Source of the DNA: JAKVAV01 sp964651785
Lineage (GTDB): Bacteria; Bacteroidota; Bacteroidia; Flavobacteriales_D; Cryomorphaceae
Direction: 5' to 3'
DNA: 32,970 nt
NCBI GenBank assembly: GCA_964651785.1
Contig: CAZYWJ010000032.1
Coordinates: 1 to 32,970, forward strand
Both the position numbers and the translations under genes were made by a program. How positions within the stretch are numbered: the first letter of the stretch is position 1; each line of letters opens with the position of its first letter. Shown here piece after piece: positions 15,740 through 24,439 of this stretch. The notes below the pieces were generated by a model. The model was not told the origin of the DNA. It saw only the letters and a program-made list of their open reading frames with translations, and did not search any database.

Positions 15740-16232
15740 AACCGTCTATGTGCTCTTTCGAGCTATAGCGAGCTCTGAATCCTCATAATTTAAACTTTGG
15801 GCATCAATAATTCTCGGTGTTCTCTGCGTAATCAAATAGCACACGTCAAACGCTGAGCCGCAGAGAAGCCGCAGAGAACGGAGAGAAACCGCTAACCGTC
15901 CCTGTTCTCATTCGAGCTTTAGCGAGCTCTTAGAACTCACCCTGTAAGCTTTGGAAATCAACAATTCTCTGTGCACTCTGTGTATTCAAACACTACCCGT
16001 CCAACGCTGAGCCGCCGAGAACCCGCCGAGAACGGAGAGAAACCGCTAACCGTCTCTGTTCTCATTCGAACTTTAGCGAGCTCTGAGTTCTCATGTTTTA
16101 AGCTTTAGGCATTAATAATACCTCTGTGTTCTCTGCGTAATCAAACATTACCCGACAAAAGAAGAGCCGCAAAAAACATAGATGATCGCAGAGCAAAAGT
16201 CCGTATCCATTTATAAAATCCGTGAGTGCTAA
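15740..16232. repeat. Tandem repeat array 2 (154-bp units)
   Basis: Units start AACCGTC at 15740, 15894 and 16048, giving two exact 154-bp periods and a third, decaying unit. The third runs into a worn hairpin-element copy (AAATCCGTGAG near 16217). The units match array 1 in order and orientation but lack the roughly 30-bp GACCGCCGAAGCTT segment, which explains 154 versus 184 bp. No gene is visible in 15308-16302. Confidence 0.82.
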
Positions 16233-16302
16233 AACCACACCTCTCAACAATCCACATCACAAAACCTGTCGCATCCTATCTTTACCCCATTTTAAAATCT
16301 CT

Positions 16303-18261
16303 ATGCGACTCAAAAAACTGCGAATCAGACAGCGCTTCCTCTTCATCTTAGAGCGGCAATTTGTAAAAGGCGCCTACTACCAATTGCTCTTCGTGGCGGC
16401 GGCCATCGGGCTCATCTCCATCATAGGCGGTATACTGGTAATGCCCGTAGGCGAACCCACTGAGAGCTTTAGCGAAGCCGTGTGGTGGGCCTTCCTGCGC
16501 CTCTCAGACCCAGGCTATCTGGGCGATGATGACGGCACTTGGCGCCGATTCGTGTCCACCATCATTACCGTATTGGGCTACGTAGTGTTCTTGGGTTCGT
16601 TGGTGGCCATCATTACCACTTGGCTCAACCGCAAGATTCGCAACCTCGAACAGGGCCTCACACCCGTAGCCGCAAACAATCACGTAATCATATTGGGATG
16701 GACCAACCGCACCATCCACATCGCCGCCGAGATTTTCCTTTCCGTAGGACGACTGCGGCGCTTTTTGAAATTGCATGGCACGCGTTCGCTGCGTCTCATC
16801 ATCCTCTCCGATGATGTGACACCCGATCATGTGCAGGAGCTAAAAGACAATCCTAACATAGGCAGTCGCGCTCATGAGATCATTCTACGCTCGGGTGTGG
16901 CCATCGATCGTGAACACCTCAAGCGGGTCGATAGCCTCAATGCCGCGGCCATCATCATACCCAGCCAAGCTACGGGACAAAATGAGTTTGTAACCCCCGA
17001 TGTGGAAACCATTAAAACCTTGCTTTCGCTCAATGCGGAATCAGAGAATGCCATGGGCCGTAAACGCCCTTTTGTGGTGGCGGAGATTCAAGATGAAAAT
17101 AAGGTTTCTGCAGCCTACCGATCTTACAGCGGGCCCATAGAAGTGATAGGCAGTAATACCATCATCAGTCGTTTGATGGCGCAGAATATTCGTCACCATG
17201 GCCTTTCGGAAGTGTATAATGAATTGCTTTCGAGAAGTTATAAAAACAATCTTTTTGCCAAGGAATACCCCGAATTATCGGGCAGGACTATGGCTCAAGC
17301 CAAAGGGTATTTTCCCAAGGCCATTGTCATCGGGGTTATTCGAGTAGACACCGGTGGCTTCAAGCCAATGTTGAATCTCCGCGGTGACTTCAAGCTGGAG
17401 TCGGATGACAGACTCGTTCTCATTGCCAAAAAGCAAGAGGCCCTGGAACTTGCCAAGAAATCGCTGCCGGTAAGGGAAGTAACGCTGAATGATCCCCTTC
17501 CGGTTGAAGATCAAAACGAGGTAACAAGGGTATTGATTTTGGGATGGAATCACCATGTGCCTGCCCTCATCAAGGAGTTCAGCACTTACGAAGATGAACA
17601 ATACGAGATTACCTTCGCCTCGTTGCGCTCCATCGATCAGCGCGAGAAAGATCTGGAGCTCATCATGGAATCGGCCGATCGCATTACGGTCAATCACCTT
17701 TTGGTGGATTACGTGAAAGAGAACGAATTGCGCAAGGCCAATCCGGGTAGTTATGACAATGTGGTGCTGATCAGCTCCGACCTGATCGAGGATGAGGAGG
17801 AAGCCGATGCGCGTACCATCGTGGGCTATGTCTTGCTGGAAGAGATTTTGGATCAGGTGGAGAAGAAGCCGCAGGTACTCCTCGAGCTGGCCGACCCGAA
17901 TAACCAATCTTTAATCAAGCGCTTCAACAGTGAAGTACTGATCGGTCCTTTGATATTGAGCCACCTCTTGGCCGCCATAGCGCTGCGGCGAGAGCTCCAC
18001 AGCCTCTACAACGAACTCCTGACCGTTGGTGGCGCCGAGATCATTTTCCGCAAACCATCGGAATACGGTTTGGAGAACGGTGAGATCACCTTCCGCGATT
18101 TGGAAGCCCTCGCCGAGAAATATCAGGAGACTGCACTTGGCATACGTCGCATGGCCGGCAAAGACGAAACCCTCGTAGACCTCGTGATGAATCCGGACCG
18201 CGACGCCCTTCTCAAAATCAACGAAAAGGTGAGCTTGGTGGTGGTTACGACGGTTTATTAA
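16303..18261 (+). CDS. CASTOR/POLLUX-type ion channel with RCK/TrkA-like domains
   Basis: From ATG 16303 the product is 652 residues. A basic N-terminus precedes one hydrophobic segment (YYQLLFVAAAIGLISIIGGIL), a pore-loop-like region (AVWWAFLRLSDPGYLGDDD) and a second segment (STIITVLGYVVFLGSLVAII). The rest holds two Rossmann/RCK-like halves: the first opens NHVIILGWTNRTIHIAAEI, the second TRVLILGWNHHVPALIKEF. This is the layout of the CASTOR/POLLUX/DMI1 family, tetrameric cation channels gated by cytoplasmic RCK rings. Ion selectivity cannot be read here. A GTG at 16222 in frame lies within repeat sequence and is less likely as start. Confidence 0.85.
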   Translation: MRLKKLRIRQRFLFILERQFVKGAYYQLLFVAAAIGLISIIGGILVMPVGEPTESFSEAVWWAFLRLSDPGYLGDDDGTWRRFVSTIITVLGYVVFLGSLVAIITTWLNRKIRNLEQGLTPVAANNHVIILGWTNRTIHIAAEIFLSVGRLRRFLKLHGTRSLRLIILSDDVTPDHVQELKDNPNIGSRAHEIILRSGVAIDREHLKRVDSLNAAAIIIPSQATGQNEFVTPDVETIKTLLSLNAESENAMGRKRPFVVAEIQDENKVSAAYRSYSGPIEVIGSNTIISRLMAQNIRHHGLSEVYNELLSRSYKNNLFAKEYPELSGRTMAQAKGYFPKAIVIGVIRVDTGGFKPMLNLRGDFKLESDDRLVLIAKKQEALELAKKSLPVREVTLNDPLPVEDQNEVTRVLILGWNHHVPALIKEFSTYEDEQYEITFASLRSIDQREKDLELIMESADRITVNHLLVDYVKENELRKANPGSYDNVVLISSDLIEDEEEADARTIVGYVLLEEILDQVEKKPQVLLELADPNNQSLIKRFNSEVLIGPLILSHLLAAIALRRELHSLYNELLTVGGAEIIFRKPSEYGLENGEITFRDLEALAEKYQETALGIRRMAGKDETLVDLVMNPDRDALLKINEKVSLVVVTTVY

Positions 18262-18275
18262 TTTCCGACATTCAG

Positions 18276-18366
18276 TAACTAGTATTTGGTATTCAGTATT
18301 TGGCATTCTTTAACCTATGTGATTAGCTCATGCCTACTGCCTACTGAATACTGCCTACTAAATACT
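18276..18366. repeat. Imperfect inverted repeat between convergent genes
   Basis: AGTATTTGGTATTCAGTATTTGG (split over 18280-18304) on the left is roughly complementary to ACTGAATACTGCCTACTAAATACT on the right (about 18341-18365), with short internal repeats (CTACTGCCTACTGAATACTGC). It lies between two convergent stops and may act as a bidirectional terminator or be a small dispersed repeat. The exact fold was not computed. Confidence 0.45.
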
Positions 18367-19347
18367 AACCTGAACAACAACCTTCCCCTGATGCCGTGCC
18401 TCGCCGAATCGCTTTACGGCTTGGGGGATTTGCTCGAAAGGGTAAGGCCCGTCTATCTCGGTTTTGAGCTTGCCTTCGGCATAAAGCCGCTCGATGAGGT
18501 CTAAATCCTTGTTGGCTTTAACGGAAAGCATGCGCAATCGCTTCTTCGTTACCATTTTGATCAGGCCGCCGAGGAATACCATCCTGAGAAGTTTACCTGA
18601 CTGCCCGCCGATGGAGACATAGCGCCCGTTTGGTTTGAGTGCCCTCAAATGAGCCAAGGGTCCGCGAGTGGTGCGGCAGTCTACGATGAGGTCATAGCGC
18701 TGCCCCGTTTTGGTGAAATTCTCTTTGCGGTAATCAATCACGTGGTCGAAGCCAATCGTTTTCATCCGCTCCAGCTTCTCGCCCGAGTCTACTCCCGTTA
18801 CCTCCGCATCGTGGGTTTTGGCAAGGTACATGGCCAGTGTACCCACACCACCGCCGCCACCGTTTATCAGCACCTTCTCACCCGATTGGATATTGCCCTC
18901 ATCGCGCAGAGCCTGCAGCGCCAGCGCCGATGCGTGTGGCAATGCCACCGCTTCGGTAAAGGATAATGAATCGGGCATGAGACGCAGACCGGCTTCATTG
19001 ACTGTCATGTATTCGGCAAAGCTGCCAAAGCCAAAATCGGAGGTATCGCCGTATACCCGATCGCCGACTTTGAGCGACTTAACCCCTGTACCTGCCGCTT
19101 CGACGGTTCCCGCGACTTCCATCCCCGGGCAGCGATGCTTCCGGCGCGGTTTGAATAGCCCGAAAAAGAGGCGGTATTCTTTCGGCTGTCCGGAGCAGAG
19201 GCACCAATCGTAATCATTCACCGAGGCAGCTCCGACTTTGATTAAAACCTCACCCTGTCGGGGAGTAGGCTTTTCAACGGTTTTCAATTGCAGAACCTCT
19301 TCGGGATCTCCGTAGCGCGCAGTGTGGAAGGCTCTCATGGTAGTCAT
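18358..19347 (-). CDS. NAD(P)-dependent quinone-oxidoreductase-like MDR enzyme
   Basis: The 329-residue protein is a medium-chain dehydrogenase/reductase. It has an N-terminal GroES-like part (EVLIKVGAASVNDYDW, CPGMEVAGTVEAAGTGV, VGDRVYG) and a Rossmann part with GGGGGVGTLAMYLAK as the nucleotide loop. The catalytic zinc ligands of true alcohol dehydrogenases and the four-Cys structural zinc loop are absent. It therefore fits the zinc-independent quinone oxidoreductase/enoyl-reductase group using NADPH. The substrate is unknown. It converges on the channel gene. The ATG three codons downstream (MRAFHTARYG) is an equally good start. Confidence 0.88.
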   Translation of the reverse strand: MTTMRAFHTARYGDPEEVLQLKTVEKPTPRQGEVLIKVGAASVNDYDWCLCSGQPKEYRLFFGLFKPRRKHRCPGMEVAGTVEAAGTGVKSLKVGDRVYGDTSDFGFGSFAEYMTVNEAGLRLMPDSLSFTEAVALPHASALALQALRDEGNIQSGEKVLINGGGGGVGTLAMYLAKTHDAEVTGVDSGEKLERMKTIGFDHVIDYRKENFTKTGQRYDLIVDCRTTRGPLAHLRALKPNGRYVSIGGQSGKLLRMVFLGGLIKMVTKKRLRMLSVKANKDLDLIERLYAEGKLKTEIDGPYPFEQIPQAVKRFGEARHQGKVVVQVSI

Positions 19348-19436
19348 ACAACAAAATTGTGACCCTGCGATGAAAACGGAAAGGCGAAAATGTTGAAAGG
19401 CTTGATCGGTAGTTAGATGGTAAGCTGATTGTCAAC

Positions 19437-19462
19437 AAAAAAACCCGACCTCTCGGTCAGGG
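19437..19462 (-). terminator. Terminator of the first S74/T9SS gene (19489-21741)
   Basis: On the minus strand, CCC-T-GACC, a four-base loop and GGTC-GGG form a stem with one bulged base (19462-19444), followed by a seven-T tail (19443-19437). It starts 26 bp after the stop codon. Confidence 0.75.
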
Positions 19463-19488
19463 CTTTACTTTTCGTGATGGACAGTCTC

Positions 19489-21741
19489 TTAGCGAGCAAT
19501 CATCATCTTCTTGGTATCAATGAATTTTCCATCCACGAAAAGTGAATAGAGGTAGGTGCCTGCCGCCAATCCTTGTGTTTGAAATTCGATTTGACTCGCA
19601 CCACTCTGCGCGCCCAATTGCAGATCTTGGACGGGGCTTCCCTCCATATCGGTTATTCGGATGATGGCATTGGTTGTGCCTTCAGGTAAATAGTAGCGAA
19701 TCACCGTGTTTTCGCTGAAAGGGTTAGGAATGTTTTGACCCAGCTCGGCATCGCCGGATGAAGTTATATCGCCATTGCTTTGACCGCCTTGCGAGTCGAA
19801 GCAGCAGGTTTGAAGGTCTTGCTCGATGCGCTGCATGAATTCTTTGAGCTCTTCTACATCAGAAGTGAGTTTCTCGTTGGCTTGTTTCAATTCCGAGTTT
19901 TCATCCTTGAGATAGGAGTTTACATCGGCAATTTCTTCGATAATGGTATTCTGTTCTTGGATAGCGCGCACCGCGAGAACGGCTATTTGATTGTAATCTA
20001 CCAAGAGTTTACTCTCTTCATCTTCGTTTCGCCCATCAATCTTGGTCACGGTTTCAGGAAAGTATTCGTTGAGTTCTTGTGCCAGGAATCCGTTAAAGTA
20101 TCCGGTATCACTTTCTTCCTTATAGCGGTAACGGTAAGTAGGCAGATCTTTGATTTTATCTAAAACCGACTCTAAGGGTTCGATGTCGGTTTTGGCATTT
20201 TCATCGCTCAGCGGACTGTAGTTTCCTGAAGCGGAATTGAAGCTTCCGCGCAATGAGGTGCCATAATACAAGTTGAGATTTCCTCCCACACCCAGCAAAG
20301 CAGTAGATACATACAATTCCCAATTGGCAGCGGAAGTACTGCCGTTTACGAGGTTAATTCCGTGTGCACCACCGGTAGTTCCTGTGTTTTGGACCACTCT
20401 CAAGGGATACGTGTTGAGGGTATTCACTCCCGGATTGGTTCCGATGCTCAGCTGCCGTGTCAACATTTCGATGGTGCCCTGCCCGAATCCATTGGCATCG
20501 GTGGAGGCCAATCGGGTACGGCCCAACGTGGAAAATACGTAGGCTGCAAACTTTACATCCGGCGTTCCCACTTCCAGTCCGCCACCGCCAAGGCTGCCAA
20601 CGGTGGCTGCAGGAACATTCCACACGGTCTCCAGATTTCTGCCAACAACCAATTCTTCAGCGGGGTTGGCGTTTCCGATTCCCACCTTACCATTGCCCAA
20701 GATGGTAAGTAAGTCGCCACCTTCGCTACCGTTAGCGTAGAAGAAGTTGAGTTTGGAATCTACTGCAGCATCCTCCCCCAATCCGGCTATTTGCCATTTG
20801 CCATCTGTATTTTGATTGGCAAATTCCAATCTTGCGTAATCACTCACATCGGTTTCTTCCATTCGGATATGCGGAAAGCCGGTACCTGAATTATGCGCTA
20901 CTTGTAGCCACGCCTTAGGAGGCACATCTCCGATGATGAACTGACCATCTCGTTGAAATTTGAATCTTGTAGTAAATTCGGAAGATCCGGCAATTTTTGA
21001 ATCCAGCCACATATCAGCCCCGTTTGCCACTGTCTTCACTTTCCATCCGTTTCCATTATCGGGATAACCGAAGAAGAGCGAGCCATTATCAGACTGCATC
21101 AGTACGTCTCCGCTAATCTGAAAATCATAATCCGCATCTATCTGGTTGGTACCAATGGCAACCTTGTTGGTCGTGAAAATCAGGTTACCGCTTTGACTCC
21201 AAATCGATCCACCACCTGAGCCATTGGTCAACGAAGTCCAGTTTGAGCCGGTGTACCCCTGAAAGTCTGATCCCGTCCAGCGAATGTTTCCGGCTTGAGC
21301 AGAAGATGAATTCCCCAATTGCAGTCCACCGTTAAGCCGGGCATTTCCGTTATTGGCGTTTACCGCAAAAACTGGTGAAGCCGCATTGTTCAGGAATTGG
21401 TACTCGGTAGAAGTACTGCTAAAGAACAAGCCGTAATTGGGATTACTCGAAGCTCGGAATGCATAGCGATTGTTTCCGATTAATAGGTCAGAGCCAGAGC
21501 TAAAAGAGAGATCGGTAGTAAACAAACCGCTGGTAGCACTGAATCCCAAGACAGGTGTTGCAGAACCGTTTCGAAACTCGTACCGCCCGTCGGTAGCGTT
21601 GAAATACAAACCGAAGTCCGGATCATTAGTGAACTGAAAGGCATATTGGTCGGGGCCAATATCGATGGTTTGTGCAACGCTTATACCTGAGAAGGAAAGC
21701 ATCGCCATAAAAATGAGAAGCAATTTTCTGTAAGTATTCAT
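19489..21741 (-). CDS. T9SS-exported S74-chaperone fibre-like protein, paralogue 1
   Basis: The 750-residue protein has a signal peptide (1-24, ending GISVAQ). Two copies of a 60-residue repeat start at Y33 and Y93 (YAFQFTNDPDFGLYFN, YAFRASSNPNYGLFFS). A beta-rich middle of about 370 residues follows, with GNIRWTGSDFQGYTGSNW at the start. A peptidase S74 domain runs from about 510 to 600, with the Ser/Lys dyad S512/K517 in LSDENAK. Then come a coiled coil (590-645), C646-C647, and a T9SS type A domain (668-750) starting LGQNIPNPFS and ending TKKMMIAR. S74 domains trimerise beta-helical fibres and cut themselves off, as in phage endosialidase. The likely product is a trimeric cell-surface or released fibre. 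It has its own terminator; the next paralogue lies 156 bp upstream. Confidence 0.88.
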   Translation of the reverse strand: MNTYRKLLLIFMAMLSFSGISVAQTIDIGPDQYAFQFTNDPDFGLYFNATDGRYEFRNGSATPVLGFSATSGLFTTDLSFSSGSDLLIGNNRYAFRASSNPNYGLFFSSTSTEYQFLNNAASPVFAVNANNGNARLNGGLQLGNSSSAQAGNIRWTGSDFQGYTGSNWTSLTNGSGGGSIWSQSGNLIFTTNKVAIGTNQIDADYDFQISGDVLMQSDNGSLFFGYPDNGNGWKVKTVANGADMWLDSKIAGSSEFTTRFKFQRDGQFIIGDVPPKAWLQVAHNSGTGFPHIRMEETDVSDYARLEFANQNTDGKWQIAGLGEDAAVDSKLNFFYANGSEGGDLLTILGNGKVGIGNANPAEELVVGRNLETVWNVPAATVGSLGGGGLEVGTPDVKFAAYVFSTLGRTRLASTDANGFGQGTIEMLTRQLSIGTNPGVNTLNTYPLRVVQNTGTTGGAHGINLVNGSTSAANWELYVSTALLGVGGNLNLYYGTSLRGSFNSASGNYSPLSDENAKTDIEPLESVLDKIKDLPTYRYRYKEESDTGYFNGFLAQELNEYFPETVTKIDGRNEDEESKLLVDYNQIAVLAVRAIQEQNTIIEEIADVNSYLKDENSELKQANEKLTSDVEELKEFMQRIEQDLQTCCFDSQGGQSNGDITSSGDAELGQNIPNPFSENTVIRYYLPEGTTNAIIRITDMEGSPVQDLQLGAQSGASQIEFQTQGLAAGTYLYSLFVDGKFIDTKKMMIAR

Positions 21742-21840
21742 AATGGCTAAAAGATGACTGGTTAAATGAATACTGTGAAAATAGGAATTATCGACTTACA
21801 GGTCAATTAATAAAGACTTACGAGTGAGGGCTTTATTAAT

Positions 21841-21867
21841 AAAAAAAACCCTGCCATTTTCGGCAGG
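21841..21867 (-). terminator. Terminator of S74/T9SS paralogue 2
   Basis: On the minus strand CCCTGCC, six bases, GGCAGGG (21867-21848), then seven T (21847-21841), form a strong intrinsic terminator 30 bp after the stop. The stem and loop are identical to those behind paralogue 3. Confidence 0.88.
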
Positions 21868-21897
21868 GGTCGGTTGTTTTAAATGGATCACTCTGAT

Positions 21898-24303
21898 TTA
21901 TTTGGATATCATCATCTTCTTCGTATCAATGAGTTTACCATCCACGAAAAGAGAATAGAGGTAAGTTCCGGCGGCCAATCCTTGTGTCTGAAACTCTACT
22001 TGGTTGGCACCTCGCTGCGCCCCTAATTGCAGATCCTGCACAGGACTTCCTTCCATATCGGTTATCCGGATGATGGCATTGGTTATTTCTTCCGGCAAAT
22101 AGTAGCGAATCACGGTGCTTTCGCTAAATGGGTTTGGGATATTTTGACCCAATTCGGCACTGTCAGATGATGTAGTACCACCATCGACTTGACCGCTTTG
22201 CGAGTCGAAGCAGCAGCTTACCAAGTCTTGTTCAAATCGGTTCATTCGGTCTTTGATTTCATCAAGTTCCGATCGCAGACTTTCGTTTTCTTTGGTCAAA
22301 TCTTCGTTCTGATCTTTTACTTCTTCGATGATCACATTCTGCTCCTGTATGGCTTTTGCCAAAACGGGAATCAAATCATCGTAGAAAACTCCCATGCGCT
22401 CAGCTTCTTCATAAGTTACGACACCAGTTTCACGGTCTTCTACGCGTTCATGTGTTACTACCACTTCCGGTACTATTTCCAATAGATCTTGAGCGATAAA
22501 ACCTACTTTGGTTCCGTGTTCATCATCATCTTTCCACTCATAGGTCACCGGGCGCATGGCCATTACTTCTTTCAATCCGTATGCTGCGTCTTTAATGTTT
22601 TTCTTCTCGCGAGCATCAGAGGTATTAATGGTTCCGTTTTGAGCATACAGTTGATTCCAGCGATAGGAAGATCTACCTAAATTAGTAGAAGCATCGAAGT
22701 TAGGGGCAAAATAAGAGGTCCACATGATAAATTCGGTAAATCCCGAATTTGTGAAGATAAAGTCACCCGCAAAAACTCCGCCTCCCACATTATTATCAGC
22801 TTGACCAAACTGCCAACCGCCGTTTCCGTAATAATTTGCTGAGCCCGAAAGCTGAAGTCCGACAGAACCTGCGTCTATGTCGTCAATTTCCAAGCGGTAT
22901 TCAGGTTCGGACGTACCCAAGCCGACATTTCCGTTTTTCAAAACCACCATGGCATCGCTGCGCTCGCTACTTCCCGACCCGTTTCCGATAGTAAGCACTC
23001 TATCATTTTCATCATAAGATGTAGAAGAGATTGGAGTGTAGTCGGTGTTCCATGAGCCAATGGTTGTTTCATTAGCCGATCTTGCTAAGGTTCCCGTACC
23101 TACGGCTACAGAACCTGTGCCCGAAGCGGTAGTATTTATGCCGGATGTCAATGAGCCGAAACCTTCTGAATTGGTTCCGAATCCAAAGGCTGCCGAGACA
23201 TTTCCCGAGGCTTCTGCCGAGGAGCCCATTGCTACTGCTGAACTACCCGAAGCATCACTGCCATTTCCGCTTACAAACGAAAATAAACCCGATGCCGTGC
23301 TGGATCTTCCGAATGCGGCCGATCCTTGTGCGGTGGCCTCATTATCTTGGCAAGCTGCAAAGGATGCCGCTCCCGAAGCCAGACTGCCATCGCCAAAGAC
23401 TGCCGAATAATCACCCGACGCTTCGGACTCAAATCCACCCGTAAAAGCGCTTTGGCCCGAAGCTATCGTCAGCTCCCCGAAAGCGGCAGAGCTTACTCCC
23501 GAAGCATCGTTCTGCTTACCTGCGGCAAAACTAAAATTACCCGACGCGATGGTGCTAAGCCCGAATCCTGCCGATGCTTCTCCCCTGTTTGATGCATTCC
23601 AAGCAGTGACATCTGTCGTACCGCACCGAAAAGAGACATCGGATGGATCGAAAAACATTTTTACTCCGATTCCCTCGGTTGAAGCATTTGTTCCTTCAGT
23701 CACAATTAATCCCTCAGGGCCCTCTATTTCCAGGGGTTCATCGGCGGTATTGATCGTGTTACCTATTAAGAAGGCATCCTGCAAACTCCCGCTTTCCGAA
23801 AAAGTGAGAGATTTCCATTGACCATCTATTCTACCTTCAAGATCCGATCCTGTATACCGAATGGCTCCCTCGGTAGTCAGAGTAGTATTCCCGGGAAGGA
23901 TTGAGCCCGAAGTTGCGAGATTTCCGGTAGTCGCTCCTATGCTGAAGATGGAATTGGCTGAACCGTCTCTGAATTCATAGAGTAAATTGACGCCATTAAA
24001 AAACAATCCGTAGTCGGGATCCGATTTGGCGCGAAAAGCGTATCGATTGTTAGGAACAATATAATCTGCACCTGAATCCATCTCCAGATTTGTAACAAGT
24101 CTGCCATTGGTCGCTCTGATGCCGAAAATCGGATTGGCTGAACTGTTGCGAAACTCGTATTGCGTTTCTGTAGAATTGAAGAAAAGCCCGAAATTCGGAT
24201 TGTTGGTAAACTGAAAAGCATACTGGTCAGGACCTATATCAATGGTTTGCCCAAATAGGTTTGTCATTGCCATAACGGCAAAAAGTGAAATAATTTTTTT
24301 CAT
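21898..24303 (-). CDS. T9SS-exported S74 protein with YadA-like head repeats, paralogue 2
   Basis: From ATG 24303 the product is 801 residues. A signal peptide MKKIISLFAVMAMTNLFG-Q precedes two 60-residue repeats starting at Y28 and Y88. Residues 239-406 are twelve consecutive 14-residue repeats of the ASG-x-x-S-x-x-x-G type (ASGNFSFAAGKQND, ASGVSSAAFGELTI and so on), the hallmark of YadA/Hep_Hag adhesin heads. The S74 domain has its dyad at S562/K567 in TSDAREK. A long coiled coil (about 650-696), C697-C698 and a T9SS type A domain (about 717-801, ending TKKMMISK) follow. The YadA-like head and S74 domain both suggest a homotrimer. A frame nine codons longer (from 24330) is less likely, since the signal peptide begins at 24303. 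A 16-bp palindrome lies 54 bp upstream. Confidence 0.88.
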   Translation of the reverse strand: MKKIISLFAVMAMTNLFGQTIDIGPDQYAFQFTNNPNFGLFFNSTETQYEFRNSSANPIFGIRATNGRLVTNLEMDSGADYIVPNNRYAFRAKSDPDYGLFFNGVNLLYEFRDGSANSIFSIGATTGNLATSGSILPGNTTLTTEGAIRYTGSDLEGRIDGQWKSLTFSESGSLQDAFLIGNTINTADEPLEIEGPEGLIVTEGTNASTEGIGVKMFFDPSDVSFRCGTTDVTAWNASNRGEASAGFGLSTIASGNFSFAAGKQNDASGVSSAAFGELTIASGQSAFTGGFESEASGDYSAVFGDGSLASGAASFAACQDNEATAQGSAAFGRSSTASGLFSFVSGNGSDASGSSAVAMGSSAEASGNVSAAFGFGTNSEGFGSLTSGINTTASGTGSVAVGTGTLARSANETTIGSWNTDYTPISSTSYDENDRVLTIGNGSGSSERSDAMVVLKNGNVGLGTSEPEYRLEIDDIDAGSVGLQLSGSANYYGNGGWQFGQADNNVGGGVFAGDFIFTNSGFTEFIMWTSYFAPNFDASTNLGRSSYRWNQLYAQNGTINTSDAREKKNIKDAAYGLKEVMAMRPVTYEWKDDDEHGTKVGFIAQDLLEIVPEVVVTHERVEDRETGVVTYEEAERMGVFYDDLIPVLAKAIQEQNVIIEEVKDQNEDLTKENESLRSELDEIKDRMNRFEQDLVSCCFDSQSGQVDGGTTSSDSAELGQNIPNPFSESTVIRYYLPEEITNAIIRITDMEGSPVQDLQLGAQRGANQVEFQTQGLAAGTYLYSLFVDGKLIDTKKMMISK

Positions 24304-24327
24304 CTCGATTGGTTTTTGAATGGTCTT

Positions 24328-24373
24328 CAAATATCAATCAAGACATTCGTTTCATCTTCACCCATATGGGTGA
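24328..24373 (-). promoter_or_regulatory. Putative promoter and palindromic operator of paralogue 2
   Basis: TCACCCATATGGGTGA (24358-24373) is a perfect 16-bp palindrome. Twenty-two bases nearer the gene lies minus-strand GATATTTG (24335-24328), one mismatch from TAnnTTTG and 24 bp before the ATG. The palindrome sits where -33 would be. No such palindrome stands before the other two paralogues. Confidence 0.45.
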
Positions 24374-24383
24374 TTTATAAATT

Positions 24384-24411
24384 AAAAAACCCCTGCCATT
24401 TTCGGCAGGGG
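24384..24411 (-). terminator. Terminator of S74/T9SS paralogue 3
   Basis: On the minus strand CCCCTGCC, six bases, GGCAGGGG (24411-24390), then six T (24389-24384). It begins 28 bp after the stop of the gene at 24440-26602. Confidence 0.88.
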
Positions 24412-24439
24412 TTGGTTGTTTCAGACGGATTGATCCATC

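Noticed and set aside
16222..16302. GTG start extending the channel protein by 27 residues
   Set aside because: The extension lies partly in the decayed repeat and has no membrane or domain features; ATG 16303 begins a family-like basic N-terminus.
17275..17907. Minus-strand 210-codon frame opposite the channel gene
   Set aside because: It is the antisense of the RCK-domain coding region, with no independent support.
22189..23821. Several plus-strand frames opposite paralogue 2
   Set aside because: They arise from the regular 14-residue repeat coding sequence read in the other direction; regular repeats keep antisense frames open.
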